Of a stretch of DNA of 64,000 nt, positions 13,460-26,743 are shown in pieces. Under the pieces are notes generated by a model. It was not told the DNA's origin. It saw only the letters and a program-made list of their open reading frames with translations, and ran no database searches. Made by a program: the position numbers and the translations under genes. Positions within the stretch are counted from its first letter, which is position 1. The number at the start of each line of letters is the position of its first letter. The stretch is taken from the NCBI GenBank assembly GCA_964023205.1, contig OZ026846.1, forward strand, positions 32,074,194 to 32,138,193, read 5' to 3'. The stretch is from Lutraria lutraria (lineage: Eukaryota > Mollusca > Bivalvia > Venerida > Mactridae).

Positions 13460-14289
13460 TTTATTACCCCAAACTTTTCTCAAGAAAATACTTTTCAGTG
13501 TTCAGTCACGTGGTACCATGAATGTAACAGTAAATATGTTACCTGTTTGCCTATGGGAAATTAACATTACGAAAAAAGCGAGTGGTAATAACATAAACTA
13601 GTTTTGGTCTGACGGACAAATTAAATCTCAAACTCCATTTTCATTTGCAACAGACTCAAATCAATTTTATTGAATTATACCCGATGATCAAGAGATTATA
13701 TACCTTGGTTGAAATTGTGTGATACTGTTATTAGACCATCTTAGTACGTTCTTTTAATACCATACTTTTAATTGCGTGCCGTGAATAAAACAGAGAAATG
13801 ATTGATTTAATGATTAAGTTTGAGTTTAAGTTGAGTCTTATTTTTTTGTGAAACTGGGGCCAGGTTTTATAGAATAATAAATGGAAAAAAGTATACCTCA
13901 CTCTAATTTCCCATGTAAAGTCGCCAATACCTGAGCGGGCATTAATTTTTAATAACACATTGTAATAACACATGCACAGAAGTGATGCGCATACAGTTTT
14001 ACGTTTATTAAACCATTTTCCATTTATTTGACAGGTTGTTCGTAATAAAATATGTAGATTCAACGTGGAAATACTTCTAATTAATCCAAAATTTCGTTTA
14101 CTGAGTTTGAAGCGCTAGAAAAAGCTTGATAGTCTATGCGTCATTGCTTATTGAAATCAAAGATAAGAAACTCCCGTGTAAGCGCCTGTAGAAAATGCTG
14201 TTTGTAATGTATAGGTCTTTGTTGAAATGTTGTGAACTCGGCATATTTTTCTTTTTATATTTCTGTGAAATCTCCGGTATAATAAAATG

Positions 14290-14377
14290 AATATCACATT
14301 TCTGAGAGGGCGTTATTAAAAATCGCAAGTCCTCGAAAAAGTAATCTTTAATAACGCCCTTTCAGAAACGTGATATT
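14290..14377. repeat. Foldback element with 31-nt arms
   Basis: The left arm 14290-14320 (contains GAGGGCGTTATTAAA) and right arm 14347-14377 (contains TTTAATAACGCCCT) pair with only a few mismatches around a 26-nt loop. Probably a MITE-like foldback. Confidence 0.65.
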
Positions 14378-15335
14378 AAATTTATATATTATTAACCTTT
14401 TTTAAACATTTTATGATATATATATGCTATCACATACTAGTAATAATATATCGTACTTGGGGGGAATAGGGGTATTGTGTGGATGTATTACACATGCCAC
14501 TCTTTGACATCATGTCTGGGGACTTTCCCTAGAGCCCTTTAATGAGAAATAGCTTCTCAGTTAGTAGCTCCAAACTGACATGCAACATCTATTACCATTC
14601 AAATTTATAAGCATTCATATATATTACGAATGTGTTGCACGCAATCGTTTTCGCTAAAAACACGCATGTTTAAAGATATGGAAAACAAAACTCCATTGCC
14701 ACCTATCTTCCCCCTACCATTTCAATATATGGACTTTTCTGAAGAGAAGCTCAGTAGTAGTATAACTTACATACAACAACAAGAATTTCAATCAGAGCAG
14801 TTGCATTGAAATGCTTCCATTCAAATGATAGTCATACGTACATTGTTATATATCTAACAATGCAACACAACTAACTACACTGCGATATATTCAGAATTAT
14901 ATCTCAATACCAAAAGAGCATTCTCTTTCCTATTATTCAGTATTCATGAAGAAAACTATGTGCGAACATATATAAAAAAAATTACCCAGTATGATATATT
15001 ATGGTATGATACTTGTACTGTATATGGATGCAGGGAAAAGTATTCCATAGAATAATTATGTCAATGTGAAAAACGTTTTGTTAAAAAAGACTTTCGTGTT
15101 AAACTAATTAAAGAGATCGAGATGCGTTCAACCTGATTCACTCTTTATAACATATCGTAATTTGTTTTGAAAGAGAAATTATAGATATATCTGAGTAGAA
15201 ATCAAATGTGCGTCGATCAGATGCCTCACTCCATATCTACACAAACAACCATGCATCTGAACCGTACGTAGGAACTGGTGGCTAGGCTGTAATATTAATC
15301 AAAAGGGGTTATATCCACCTCCTATTTAAAATTAG

Positions 15336-15356
15336 CCCCCCCCCCCCCCCCCCCCC
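15336..15356. repeat. Poly-C homopolymer, 21 nt
   Basis: An uninterrupted run of 21 C residues, about 530 bp upstream of the RIC8 start codon. G-rich on the other strand, so it could form a quadruplex. Length is prone to sequencing error. Confidence 0.9.
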
Positions 15357-15888
15357 AATGAGAAATTGCGTCCTCTGGGCAGAACATAAACTCGACGAAA
15401 CATTGGTTGAATAATTTGAATATACATGTGAAGTCTTGCAGATAACCAAACCGTCGGTGTCAGACCGTACCATACTGGGTTTTATATGCAACTGTATTAC
15501 CGATAATAGCGGACATATATCGAATATAATGTATGATATTGTGCTTACCACAAAAGTAATAACAATAATTACACGAAATATTCTATACAAACACCGAATG
15601 GTTTCAATAAATGAAAACACTATTTATGACAATTAAAACGAATTTTGCATACAACATAAATGTTATTGAAAGAATAATATGAACAAATTATATTGACGAG
15701 TGTAACTTTTTGGTACGAAAAATCGTTTGAGGCACCAAATGATAAAAAATCACGCTGGATGTAACCTTAATTATAATTTTGCCGAGAACTGTCAAAATCG
15801 ATGCTGGGTAAATAGATATTTCGGTATAAACACAATCCTCAAAGAAATGAGTTAGAACGTTGATAATTACGCAATATACTTACAAAAA

Positions 15889-18800
15889 ATGGATGCAACT
15901 ACCACCAAGATCTTGCGAAATGGAACCGAGGAAGAGATAATAAAAATTCTGGAAAAATGGACACAGAAGGTGATTAATTACCAAAATTTTGTTGCAGTTT
16001 GTTGATGTTTATGTATTTTCATGACTCAGACAAATGCGTTTTGCGTGAACTATTCTGGGAATATATTTTGTTGGTATGAAACACATGCCAAGGAATGCCT
16101 TGCAAAACACCTTGTTGTCCTAAGCATGGCTTTATTTAAAGCTTGAGTTAATTTTATTAACCATTTGGAGTGAGTTAAGACGGGAAATATTTGTTTTACC
16201 AAACACTTCTTCAGAATCAGATTATCATGCCAATGTTTCACGGCAACTTCCTGGTTAAGACCTCGGGTTTTAAACCAGGAGTATAACGGAATGAACGGTA
16301 TATATATACTCCTGGTTCCAACCCGGGGTCTAAACCAGGATATTACCATTTTCACCCTACACCTTCAGCGAGGTATTGCTTTTTATAGATGATGTCAATC
16401 TTAAGTTGTCAAGATGTCTAAAAATTTAATGCAAACATGTTTACTATGTACTTGTAGCCTTGATTAACGACTGCCTGCAAATGCATTCTCTACTAGAAAC
16501 AAAGAACTCCTTTTGATGCTGCTTTGTTAAATCATTTGCATCAAAGTGTTAAATTATAAAGCACATACTTTCTGATTTTAAAAACAATTAATGATGCCAG
16601 ATAATTCCATGTGATTATTACAACTATTGTTCTTTTATGTGCCATTGTATTATCTAAATTTCAGAATGCTCAGACGTTTACATTTTCGGACATATCAGAT
16701 GATATCAAGGAGGTACAATCTCAGGCCTTTTTATGTTATTTTTGGATTCAGTATTTGGTCCCGTTCCCCAAGTAAAATAGTATTTATTTTTCCCCACTGA
16801 AAGAAAAAAATTCCCCGTAATTAAAAAGCATTCAGGATGCTACTGGAGAAAGTACATCAGTAAAAAATTCCCAAATTAGGTGTTTCACTATGCATATTCC
16901 AAACAGTCTTCACTCTAACCCACTAGCCCACAGCCCGGGGCTAGTAAATTTCCATTCGGGCTAGTAAAGTTTCTTGAAATTGTATATTCGGTCTAGTGGT
17001 AAATTGTCTATTATCACTAGACCACAAATAGTTTGGCTAGTGCTTTAAAAAATTAGTTTGAACACTGTATTCCCCCTGTCAAAGGGACCCGATTCCTTTT
17101 CCCAAAAACAAAGATAAAAAGGCTGAATCTATTTCTAATTATCATGTAATTAGGCATACTATTTTAATATAGTTGAACAAATGTTTGCGTTTCTTTAAAC
17201 TTGTTTGACTTGCTACATATTTAATTTCACATACAATTTTTTATGAATATCTATTATACCAGAGCAAATTTCTGGATAAAATCTTTGCACAGATACGTTA
17301 TATTTATTTATCATATATATATAAGTTGCTTTCTTATTTATCTCTTGTTCACTACTTTTTAATAGCTTTGTGACCTTATCATATGTTTATATACTTCAGA
17401 GAGTTACCGAGAGCCTGTTTGCTCGTCTATCTCTAAAAGCATCATCCAAATGTCACTGTCTGTGTCTACAGACACTAAGACTTTTCAGTCGTGAAAAAAA
17501 CAGACTCGGTTCCATGATCACCGACAATGGACTGATCCATTTTATGAGACTTGCAGGATTAGAGCATTACGCTAGACAAGGGGACTCTGATAATGGTGTA
17601 ACAATACAGATAGGAGATGCTGATGGTAATTTTTTAGCTCAACTGATCGATGAATGTCTGTTGTCTGTCCACAATTAGTTTGTTTACACTCTAGGATCCA
17701 CAGCTCTTAACCAATCGTAATCAAACGTGGTCATAATGTATATGGCCACAATTTCTCAGCCAATAACTTCAAGAGTTATGTGCCCTTGACTTTGCTATAT
17801 TTGACTTTTTGAGCATGTTTACACTCTAGCGCCTTCATTACTACACCAATTCTAATAATATTTTCAGTGAATGTGTATGACCTAAAGGTCTTGGACTAGT
17901 TCAATAATGGATGAAATCGGACCAGGACTTCAAGAGTTATGGGCCCTTGTTTCTATTCTATATGGTATCCTGATGTGTAGAAGTATTGTTGTCAAAGATT
18001 TCTCTGAATGATTAAATACTTAATTTTGGGGGGTATATCTGCCTGTTTTTATAATTTCATATTCTGATCTCTTGTAATATTCTAGCACCTGTAGTTATAT
18101 GAGAAAACTTTAAATTCTTTGTCAATGTTGTTTTCAGTAACAATAGAAGCCCAGAAATGTTTATGTAACCTCATATTCAACAGTGTACAAGCGCAGGCTG
18201 CTTGCAGGTACTACGTCTTTAGTTTTTAACATTGGTACTTTTTGTGCCCCCTCTCTGAAAGATATAGGTTTACCCTTGTCCCTCCGTCATTCCGTCTGAA
18301 AATCTTGTATCACACATATCTCCAATAGTATTTGGGGCAGTTATGTAAATCTTTATCAGCATATAAAGATGTGCACAAAGACTGAAGACTGAGTTATCTG
18401 TCCTTGAATTTGTATTTTGTATTATTACATATATGAAATGGGTATCTGTGCCCTATGAAAATATATCTAGTTTCTGTTTATCTTTAACTTTGTAAGTTTT
18501 CAAGAATCTTGTTGGATGACACAGAGGTAAAATTGTATTGATGTCTATCTCCTGTGTAATCTATGGTAACAAATGTTAAAAGACACTTAACTTCTATTCT
18601 ATCAATATACCATTTGTATTAACATTCTAATAATGTCTGGGATACCCAGGTTATTCATAATAGCACAGGCTTGTTTATAGCTGAATATAGCTACATCTTA
18701 ATACTGGCTTATACATACCACTTAAGTGAGTTGTCAAGTTCTTGGAGATTATTGATATATTGTAATATTTACTTCATTTCAATTAATGTTTTGTTGCTGA

Positions 18801-21800
18801 AGTGACGTTTTATGATATCTTTATTATTTTAGCAAAAATGGATGTGTTGAGGGGATTGTACAGAGGTTGAAAACATACAAAGATCCAGATCTGAAGTTTG
18901 ATATCAAGGTAGGAGTTAACTGTTTTCATTTTTGCTTTTAGATTTAGTCATTGCCAAGAACTGAACATTTTATCATTGATAATTAGAATTTAATTATATT
19001 AGCTCGGCTGTTTTCGAAGAAAAGGTCAAGCTGTTGTGATCACTGTCTGCGTTGTCTGCAAAAAATTAATGTAAGAGGTAGCAACATGAAACTTCATAGG
19101 TGGATAGATCTCACTAAGGCGCTCTTGTTTTATATTATAAAATTGTATGTTAGTTGGTATTGTCAATACATTTTGTATATTATTATTATTATATTGTGAT
19201 GATATACATGTAATGTGTTAATGATAATGCAATGTCTGTGTTTATCATGCTATATTTTGAGAATTAAAGTCATGTGATATAAGTAAATGTATGTAAAATA
19301 TTTTGGATCTAACACTACAGACAGGTCATTTGTATATTTATTTCAGTTTTTTGACATGAGACTGTTGTTCTTGTTGACAGCATTGTGTGCTGATACTAGG
19401 TAAGCAGTTTTTAACTTATTTTTTATAGCTCATACATGAATTATTAGTAGGCTGATGAAAATAAACAATTTACCTAATACCTAATTTTGAGACAGTTTAC
19501 TCATCTGAATAGTGAACAGAAATCTACTTACCCAAGGCTTTGGGCTTGTGGGTGAAGTGAAAGAAATACATTTTTGATTTTTCAGAATTCTTTTCCCAGT
19601 TGTCTGAAGGAAAAATGGCATTAATACTGTACACTTGATGAATTGTATGAACTTATTGTGAATCTCCATGATTTTATGGACAAGTATGTTTGTTGGAATA
19701 TTTGTCTGAATCAAATACCAGTAAAGTATGATAATTATCTCAGGTTCAAAGTAGGCCACTAGTTAAAATCAATGGAAGCTTCGTACGCCCTTAAACAGTC
19801 ATGTTTTTTAGCTCACATGTCACAAAGTGACAAAGTGAGCTATTAGGATCACTCTCCGTCCGGTGTCGTGCGGTGTGCGTCGTCAAACTTTTTGTGGTGA
19901 CCACACTAGGGGCCACATTTTTGGCTCAATTTTAGCAAAACTGGGTCAGAACGTTAATATCAACAAAATCTCGGACGAGTTCGATATTGGGCCATTTGGG
20001 GTCAAAAACTAGGTCACCAGGGCCAAATAAGGGAAAACCTTGTGATCACTTTAGAAATCACTGTTTTGACTTTATCTTCATGAAACTTTGTGAGAATGTT
20101 TATTTTAATAATATGTAGGTCAAGTTTGATAATGGGTCATTTCTGTAGTAAAATTAGGTCACTAGGGCAAATTGCTGGAAAACCTTGTGAACACTCTAGA
20201 AGTCACTGTTTTGATTGGATGATCATGAAACCTTGTCAGAATGTTTGTCTTCATAATATCTTGGACGAGTTCGAACGTGGGTCATCTTGGGTCAAAAACT
20301 AGGTCGCTAGGTCAAATCTTATGAAAAACCATGTTAACACTGTAGATTTCACAGTTATTATTGGATCTTTACCAAACTTTGTCAAATCGTTTGTTTTAAT
20401 GATATAACGGTCAAGTATAAATATGGGTTATCTGGGGTCAATAACTAGGTCACCAGGTCAAATCTTAGGAAAACTTTGTTAACACTGTAGATGTCACAGT
20501 TTTAATTGGATCTTCACCAAACCTTGTCAAAATGTTTGCCTCAATGATATGTGGGTCAAGGATGAACATGGGTCAGCCGGGTTCAAAAACTGGGTCACAA
20601 GGTCAAATCTTAGGTAAAAATCTTGTAAAAGCTCTAAATGTCATGGTTTTGTTTGGATCTTGGCCAAACCTTGTCAGATTGTTTGTCTTAATGATATTAA
20701 GGACAAGTTCAAATATGGGTCACCTAGGGTCAAAAACCAGGTCAAATCTTAGGAAAACCTTATTAACACTGTAGATGTCAAATTTTGATCGTATCTTCAC
20801 CAAACCTAGTCAGACTGTTTGTCTTAATGATATGTAAGACAAATTCGAACATAGGTCGTCTGGGGTCAAAAACTAGGTCACCGGTTCAAAACAATGTTTT
20901 AATGAGTGAACAGTGATTGTCATGTGAGTGATATAGGGCCATCTTGGCCCTCTTGTTTTATTTCTTGAAACTTGATTTATGCTGTGAAAAGAAATCCAGT
21001 GGAAGGTAGATTACAGACAGTATAGTATTACAGACAGTATAGTATGGGTTTACAAACTAAATCATAAAGTCAAAAAATCTTGAGATCTTTGTATCCATGA
21101 AATGATTTATACCAATTCACTTTACTGACAATTAGGGTTCTTATACTAGGTTTTAAAGTCAAAACAAATATGACTAAAGTTGTTTATATTAGTGATATGA
21201 TTTATACAAATTCTCTTACTTAGGTATTCAGATTGTTTAGGGGCCATGTTGACCTTTATATTCCAGACCAAAGATACGTTTTGAGTTGCATGGGTTCACA
21301 TACCTAATTGAGGTGATAGATTTGATTTTACGAGATGCTGAAACAAGAGAGGAAGGTCTGACTGACCAGGAAGTAGATTTGTGTTCCGAGATCCTTAAAA
21401 TCCTCTTCAATCTCACAGTCACTGTAGACAGAAATAATCTTGATGAGGTAAAATAATTACAATACTGATCTAACTATTAAATTTATCAGATTCTAGGGGT
21501 TTTCTTTATTATATAGTTGTGGCCTGTAAAGGGCACCTGTTCCTCTGAAAATATCTTTGAAATCATGTAATTTTCTCATTTACTCCATGGAATTTTTTAA
21601 CCCACTTCAACCCGCTATTTCATCCCCATATTATGGGTGCCTTCCCCAAAGCATAAAGAATACCCCTGGATGTTATTTGGAAAAAAAATTGTGCTGTTTA
21701 TACATTTTCATAATATCTTTTAAGTTTTTTTAAAATCAATCATAATTTAGAAACTGGAATGTACATGTAATGCATATGGGTCAATTGTGCTTTAATAGTC

Positions 21801-24800
21801 ATATGATTGGAAATTACAGATTTTTGACTCATTTCTGGTTTTTGGTACACTTACTCATAATTGCCTCATGAAATCATTATTCTTGCAAGTTATAAATATT
21901 GTATTGTAAACCAGGAGGAAGAAGCCCACATGATGAGATTGGTTTGTGTTCTCAGAGATCTACTTCTGTGTACCACAGCAACTAAAGACAAACGAGAAGA
22001 AATTCTCAGGTATACTATGAATATCTATTGACTAGTTCTTGTTGTTTACACAATAATGAGATTGCGATAAACTGTTACAATTCGATGTGTATAAGAGACT
22101 TAATATTTATGGTTGCAAACATTGATTTATTTAAAGGCGATTAACTGAAATATAAGAATGATTGTATGTTGAAACGATTAACAGTTTTGAATGAGGATGT
22201 TTACACTTTGTGTGTGTTATGATGAAACAGATTGCCTGTTATACAAGGTAAAATGATCCTGTCCAGAGTTTCCCTGTTTTAACAGTACATACAGAATTTG
22301 GTCTTTATTGACAGTTGGCCTTTATTTAGTGGTCACTTTGGTCTTAATTATTACATTTTTTAAAAAGAATGGCCATTGTTCAAATTTTACACAAATGGCT
22401 GCTAACGCACATTTGTTGGTATATATATATTCAAAAATCAGAGCAATCAAGAGAAAATAGCTCTTAATGTTGCGTTAAAGTAATAAAAGGTGTGATAATG
22501 ATTACAATTTATGAAATTATTAATTTAAAATATGACTTCTATATTTTATTAAGCCACACAGTAAACTTATTAATAAACATGCCCAGAGATTGTTATGAGG
22601 AATTACTTGCTCCAATGAGTGAGGGAGATCTTGGTATCGAGAACAAAGAGGTTGAATATGACGGGAAGAATATGGAAGCGGTTATTGTACTTCTCAATTT
22701 CTTGTATGAACGACTGGACAGGGTAAATTTAGATACCTTACTTAATAACTATTAATTTTTAAATCAAAACAAAGCATTGAAAATAATTTTTGATTAAATT
22801 TTAATTATTTATTGGATTTCTTAATTATTTAAGTTGTATGTATACATTTTAGTTTGACTTGTAGACCTGTTGTCTTAGAGAGTAAGTTCATTTGGTTAGT
22901 TAGTAAACTACTTGATTTTCTGTCTGATGTTTCGTGCTATGTTGTTTGATGGTGGTGTTGATATCATATAAAATTAGTTTAGGAGACTATATTTTCATTC
23001 ATAGCATCTGTTATACAGCTAGCAGTGCATATTATGATAGATGTACTAATACTATGCATTGTTCAAATTATTGCATATTTCTATTGTGATTGTCTTTATT
23101 TTTTTAGCCTACTAAGTCATTGAAAGAAAGTCTGACACCAATCTTACATTGTTTGTGTGAGACGTGCAGAGCAAACAGATCTATCAGAAAATTCTGTCGT
23201 GCAAAGGTGAGTTTGTTGTTGATTGCAGTGGATAGATTGCAGTGTACCTAATGAAATTCTATTGATTAAATTTTATATCAATCAGGTAGCAGTCTAGTCT
23301 TCAGTGTGGTATTATACATTTCCAAATGACTCAATTATTGATAAGTCAGAGTTAGTACCACTGTATTTGCGTAGCATATAATTAATTTGTATTGGTTTGT
23401 TTCTTTTTTATGTGAAAAGATCAGTGATATTGAATTTATCTTGCTTGAAAAATCATACATTGCGACTTCTTGCAGGTTTTACCTCCCCTGAAAAATGAAG
23501 TGAAACATTTACCAGAGGAAGGGAGCACACTTAGAAACAGGTGTGTGATAAATTTATACTTTTATATTTAAATGAAATACAAAAAATGTACTGCTAGGTT
23601 TTTAAGTTATGCATATTTTCTTCTTATCAGTAACTAACCATGTTTTATACCTACCCATTAGTGTCTTATCATAATAATTAAGTAACTATAGTTCCTATGA
23701 TATTCTCATTGAACAGAATGCATTGAAACATATACATATATGACTAGAATGGAAGATATATAGTTACTTGACCAAAAAATAGGGTAGATAAGTCGAAAAA
23801 AAACAAAAAAAATTTTTTTTACTAAATATAATTTGCCTATAATATTGTGGATAATGATTCTTTCCCCAAATACATTTGTACTTTGGATTATGCTGTCAAA
23901 AACTTGGCACTAACAATGGGGTCAGTTTGGTGATTTGCCCGCTCTAGTATGGTCATAATGTATTGTTTACAGGCTGTGCAAGTTGTTGACATCTCCTATA
24001 TTAGAAGTGAAAGAACTTGCAGCAGATTTCCTCTTTGTTTTGTGCAAAGAAAGTGGTATGTTTTTAACTGAATTATATGATGTTTTTACATAGTAGTGTT
24101 GCAGTTCAAATTGAATGCTAATATTTGTGTTATATTATGAAATTCCCGCATTTGAGTCTGTGACACTTTAGTTTATACTTGAATTTATGATTTGTCCTGT
24201 TTAGAAGTTTGTTCTGTGTTTATATGCAATATCTTCATTATTAAATTTGAACATGACTATTAAGTAGATCATTAATAATTTCATTTGGATGGGTCACTAC
24301 TTTATTTGGTAAGTGACAATTGTGACTAGGTGAAGATTAATAGTCAAGTACACATACTGCACACATTTTGACTTTTCATATTTTATCAAAATGTATTTTA
24401 TGAATTAATATTACATCCCATATTTTTGTAGTTGGTCGTATGGTAAAGTACACAGGATATGGGAATTCAGCTGGTTTGTTGGCAAATAGAGGTTTGATGT
24501 TGGGAGGTCAAAGTCAAGGTCAAGGTGACTATTCCAGTGATTCTGAGGACTCTGACACTGAAGAGTATTCTAACTTAGCGGAACAGTATGTAGTTTTTAT
24601 ACAGTTCTCTTGTAGATTAATGTTAAATGGTTGTATTGAAGTCATTACATTAATCATAGCTTCATCTTGTTCTTTAAGTAAAATAATTGCACTATTTTAT
24701 ATTAATAATAATGACTTTATTTTGTTTGGATGATTGGCTTAAAACCTATGAAGTTAAGACAAGCTGCCACTGGGGACATGTGCACTTAATGAAGGCAGTA

Positions 24801-26743
24801 TCTTGTTATTACGAGGGTCATCCGTAAAGTTCGTGGACAGTGTTATTAATGAGACCAGTCATAGATGTTTTACGCCAAAATTTTATGTACACATTATGTA
24901 ACATATTGACAATATACATGCCAAATATCAGAGGGAAATATTGACAAATAAAAATTTTACGCTGTACAGATCAAACGCACATATGGATCTACGGAGCACT
25001 TCAACAAATTTCACATCGACGTCATGATGTTATACTCACATGTAATTACATTTTCTTGAGGTACTCGCCTCAAACATTATGCCTTTTCTGTGTCTTTCTA
25101 CCCATTTAGAGAATATATCGTTATTCCAGCTAACGTCACATGTTCTTGCGAAACTGTGCACCACCATTCTAATTTTCTCAATTAAATGACATGGTTTTCT
25201 TTTCAATTTTTGGTCGATCACTTACCGGTAATCCATCAGTGCTAAATCTGGACTATAGGGATTGCTAATGCTAATTTCTCAAAGCCAATATCACCTCAAT
25301 ATCAAAGATCTGGACACTTTTTTTTTAATTCTCAGCACTTGAAATGAACTTTAGTGTCTGCGTGGGTGTACACCCAGCCTTACACAGCACTTGGTAGCAG
25401 CGCGCTGCTCCATATGCTCTGACGTCGACTTAACTTTCTGTAATGAATTCAAGTGAGCACAGTTCTTCCAAGCTTGATAACTTTGTTTTTACGCTGGCAA
25501 TTACTTAAATATTTGGCAGCAAACGTCACAAATATTTGCTGCGGCATCCAACATCATTCTGTACACTTCCGTTCATTTTTATACACATTACAGCACAAAG
25601 ATTGCAACAAAATGAATCCACTTAATTGCTCAGTATGCGCTGACTAGTGTTGCCTTGGTAACTCGTATCCAGTGACTACATGAAAAAGTGATAATTTAGA
25701 AACAGAACTTGAGACAATAGATGTCAATTATTGCCATGACAATTTTTTTGAACTATCACATCATTATAACCCCAAAAAGTTAGGTTGTCCACGAACTTTA
25801 CGGATGACCCTCGTATAATTCTTAAAGTGTCACTATATTATATCATTGTCCTTGTATTTATAAAAATATAGGTGTGTGTTAAATTAAATTGAACAGATCA
25901 GTATATTAATTCATTACTGGAAAATGTTGGAATATTATTTGATAATCTTCATTTAATATGACTGAGTTCTTAAGACAATTTATAAAATATATCAATGCAG
26001 AAGACAACTCTAATATATTTGAGAATTTATCTATTACATGACATTTGTTAGATTGCAAACTATTTTAAGACATTTGGTGTACATTATATTTCTGTTTGAA
26101 GAATAAATCCAGTGACAGGAAGATTTGAACAAGATAAAACAAAGCCATGGGAATCTATGACGGATGAACAGAAGGAGTATGAAGCAATGAAACTTGTACA
26201 AGCGATGGATAAACTCAATAGGTACGGTGTATAGCAAAATGTTTTTATTATTACTCATTTGTAACTTTCTGCACAATGTTTTTCATGTGTATCAAACTTG
26301 ATCCTTATTCCGTTGAAGTGAATTCATATTCTTTGTCGTTTTTCTTTTGCTGTAGCAATTTGTTTTATTAAAAATCTATTAATTTGTTTGTAGTAGAACA
26401 TTATTAATCTTACTGAAATAATATTGACATTGTCCAAGCTTCCATAATGTACTTATTTAAGGTTCCAGTCATATTTAATGTTAAAAAAATAGACATGTGT
26501 ATATATTTATATGTGATAGTTTTAAACGTTCTAAGCTTCATTTTTTACTGTTGATATTGAAATGAAAAATTGAAAAGTCTCAGATTAGCTGGCAATTTAA
26601 TTTGAGTTCATTTGATTTTCAGAGAGGGTATTATTCAGCCAAGTACTTTGGGAGAAGATGGCAAGCCGAAGCCAGTATCACACATTCTGGAGTTGATCGA
26701 GAATCAACCAAATATTCCATCAGCCGATAATACAGATGATTAG
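15889..26743 (+). CDS. RIC8: RIC8 / synembryn, G-alpha chaperone and guanine-nucleotide exchange factor, complete
   Basis: Fifteen coding exons: 15889-15969, 16665-16712, 17400-17625, 18138-18207, 18833-18908, 19347-19399, 21267-21447, 21915-22009, 22554-22722, 23108-23206, 23476-23540, 23973-24055, 24432-24585, 26102-26221 and 26623-26743 (TAG). All are GT-AG and phase-compatible and give 1641 nt, 546 aa, against about 530 in vertebrate RIC8A/B. Family landmarks are the armadillo-like core with [33 protein letters not shown] and FLFVLCKES, then [18 protein letters not shown] (residues 419-436). An acidic Ser/Thr cluster follows at about 450-461, corresponding to the CK2 phosphorylation region of mammalian RIC8A, then INPVTGR and an EEKPP-like tail. 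RIC8 folds nascent G-alpha subunits, exchanges their nucleotide in the cytosol and acts in asymmetric division. The start codon has good context (AAAAATGG). The A/B subtype is not assigned, since protostomes have one gene. Confidence 0.96.
16250..16340. repeat. Cluster of CCTGGTT/AACCAGG palindromes in RIC8 intron 1
   Basis: Four motif halves alternate: CCTGGTT at 16250, AACCAGG ending 16279, CCTGGTT at 16311 and AACCAGG ending 16339. The two central halves extend into a longer palindrome, CCAGGAGTATA with TATACTCCTGG. The block could fold as a double hairpin. Its origin is unclear, possibly a foldback element. Confidence 0.55.
16921..17067. repeat. Short interspersed repeat, related copy at 44942-45075
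   Basis: The region begins ACTAGCCCACAGCCC and ends TTAGTTTGAACACTG. It contains several ACTAG(C/A)CC-type half-sites and resembles 44942-45075 (GACTAGCCCAAAGC ... TCATTTTGAACGCTG). Probably a MITE, but the ends are not sharply defined. Confidence 0.4.
17680..17960 (+). repeat. Partial tandem-unit repeat element in RIC8 intron 3
   Basis: Two units of about 136 bp start TTTACACTCTAG at about 17683 and 17819. Each contains ACTTCAAGAGTTATG(T/G)GCCCTTG. The style, degenerate and unit-repeated, matches the tandem-unit elements elsewhere in the window, but I see no terminal hairpins. Confidence 0.45.
19810..20957 (+). mobile_element. AGCTCAC-type tandem-repeat element, copy A1 (RIC8 intron 6)
   Basis: The 5' end is AGCTCACATGTCAC, whose inverted complement (GTGAGCT) lies about 20 nt on, so the end can fold. 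The interior is about seven degenerate units of about 145 bp, each with GGTCAAAAACTAGGTCAC(C)AGG and TTGTCAGAATGTTTGTCTT. The 3' end is the hairpin GGGCCATCTTGGCCC followed by TCTTGTTTT. Both junctions are T-runs and no target duplication is seen. No protein is encoded. A close inverted relative is at 52831-53938. The plan (terminal hairpins, internal tandem units, insertion at T/T) resembles Helentron-type non-autonomous elements and the bivalve 'pearl' family; that assignment is inference. Confidence 0.75.
21010..21043. repeat. Direct tandem duplication, 2 x 17 bp
   Basis: ATTACAGACAGTATAGT occurs twice in direct succession inside RIC8 intron 6. A simple local duplication with no further structure. 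Confidence 0.85.
24810..25815 (-). mobile_element. Tc1/mariner-type deletion derivative with perfect 30-bp terminal inverted repeats (RIC8 intron 13)
   Basis: The left end 24810-24839 and right end 25786-25815 are exact reverse complements over 30 nt, starting TACGAGGGTCATCCGTAAAG. The outer TA at each end fits the TA target duplication of the superfamily. The 1006-bp length is short of a 1.3-kb complete mariner. The inside keeps a short C-terminal transposase relic on the minus strand (25036-25221). Perfect inverted repeats suggest a fairly recent insertion that moved in trans. It sits in an intron and does not disturb RIC8 coding. Confidence 0.85.
25036..25221 (-). pseudogene. Remnant of a mariner transposase C-terminus
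   Basis: The minus-strand frame has [14 protein letters not shown] followed by a short tail, which resembles the end of mariner transposases (a Trp-containing helix, a Lys-Cys/Gly-Ile turn, then the tail). The catalytic DDD part is not present as an open frame, so this is a non-functional relic. The position inside a perfect-TIR element supports the call more than the short similarity does. Confidence 0.5.

Larger units (their letters stand above)
11830..15888. other. Intergenic region between the 118-aa gene and RIC8
   Basis: About 4 kb without a supportable coding exon. It holds two foldback elements (13371-13459 and 14290-14377) and a C-homopolymer (15336-15356). Its two edges should contain the promoters and 5'UTRs of the divergent 118-aa gene and RIC8, but I see no defining motif. 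Confidence 0.4.

Noticed and set aside
13731..14063. 110-aa minus-strand frame in the intergenic region before RIC8
   Set aside because: AT-driven composition, no ATG in good context, no family likeness, no splice structure.
20090..20774. Small open frames (70-80 aa) in the 19.8-21.0 kb region, and the matching frame at 53486-53683
   Set aside because: They are chance frames through the 145-bp tandem units of the AGCTCAC-type elements, which explains why they resemble each other.
19810..20957. CRISPR-like or satellite array
   Set aside because: Units are about 145 bp, degenerate, without spacers, and the block has element-specific ends with hairpins. The genome is eukaryotic.
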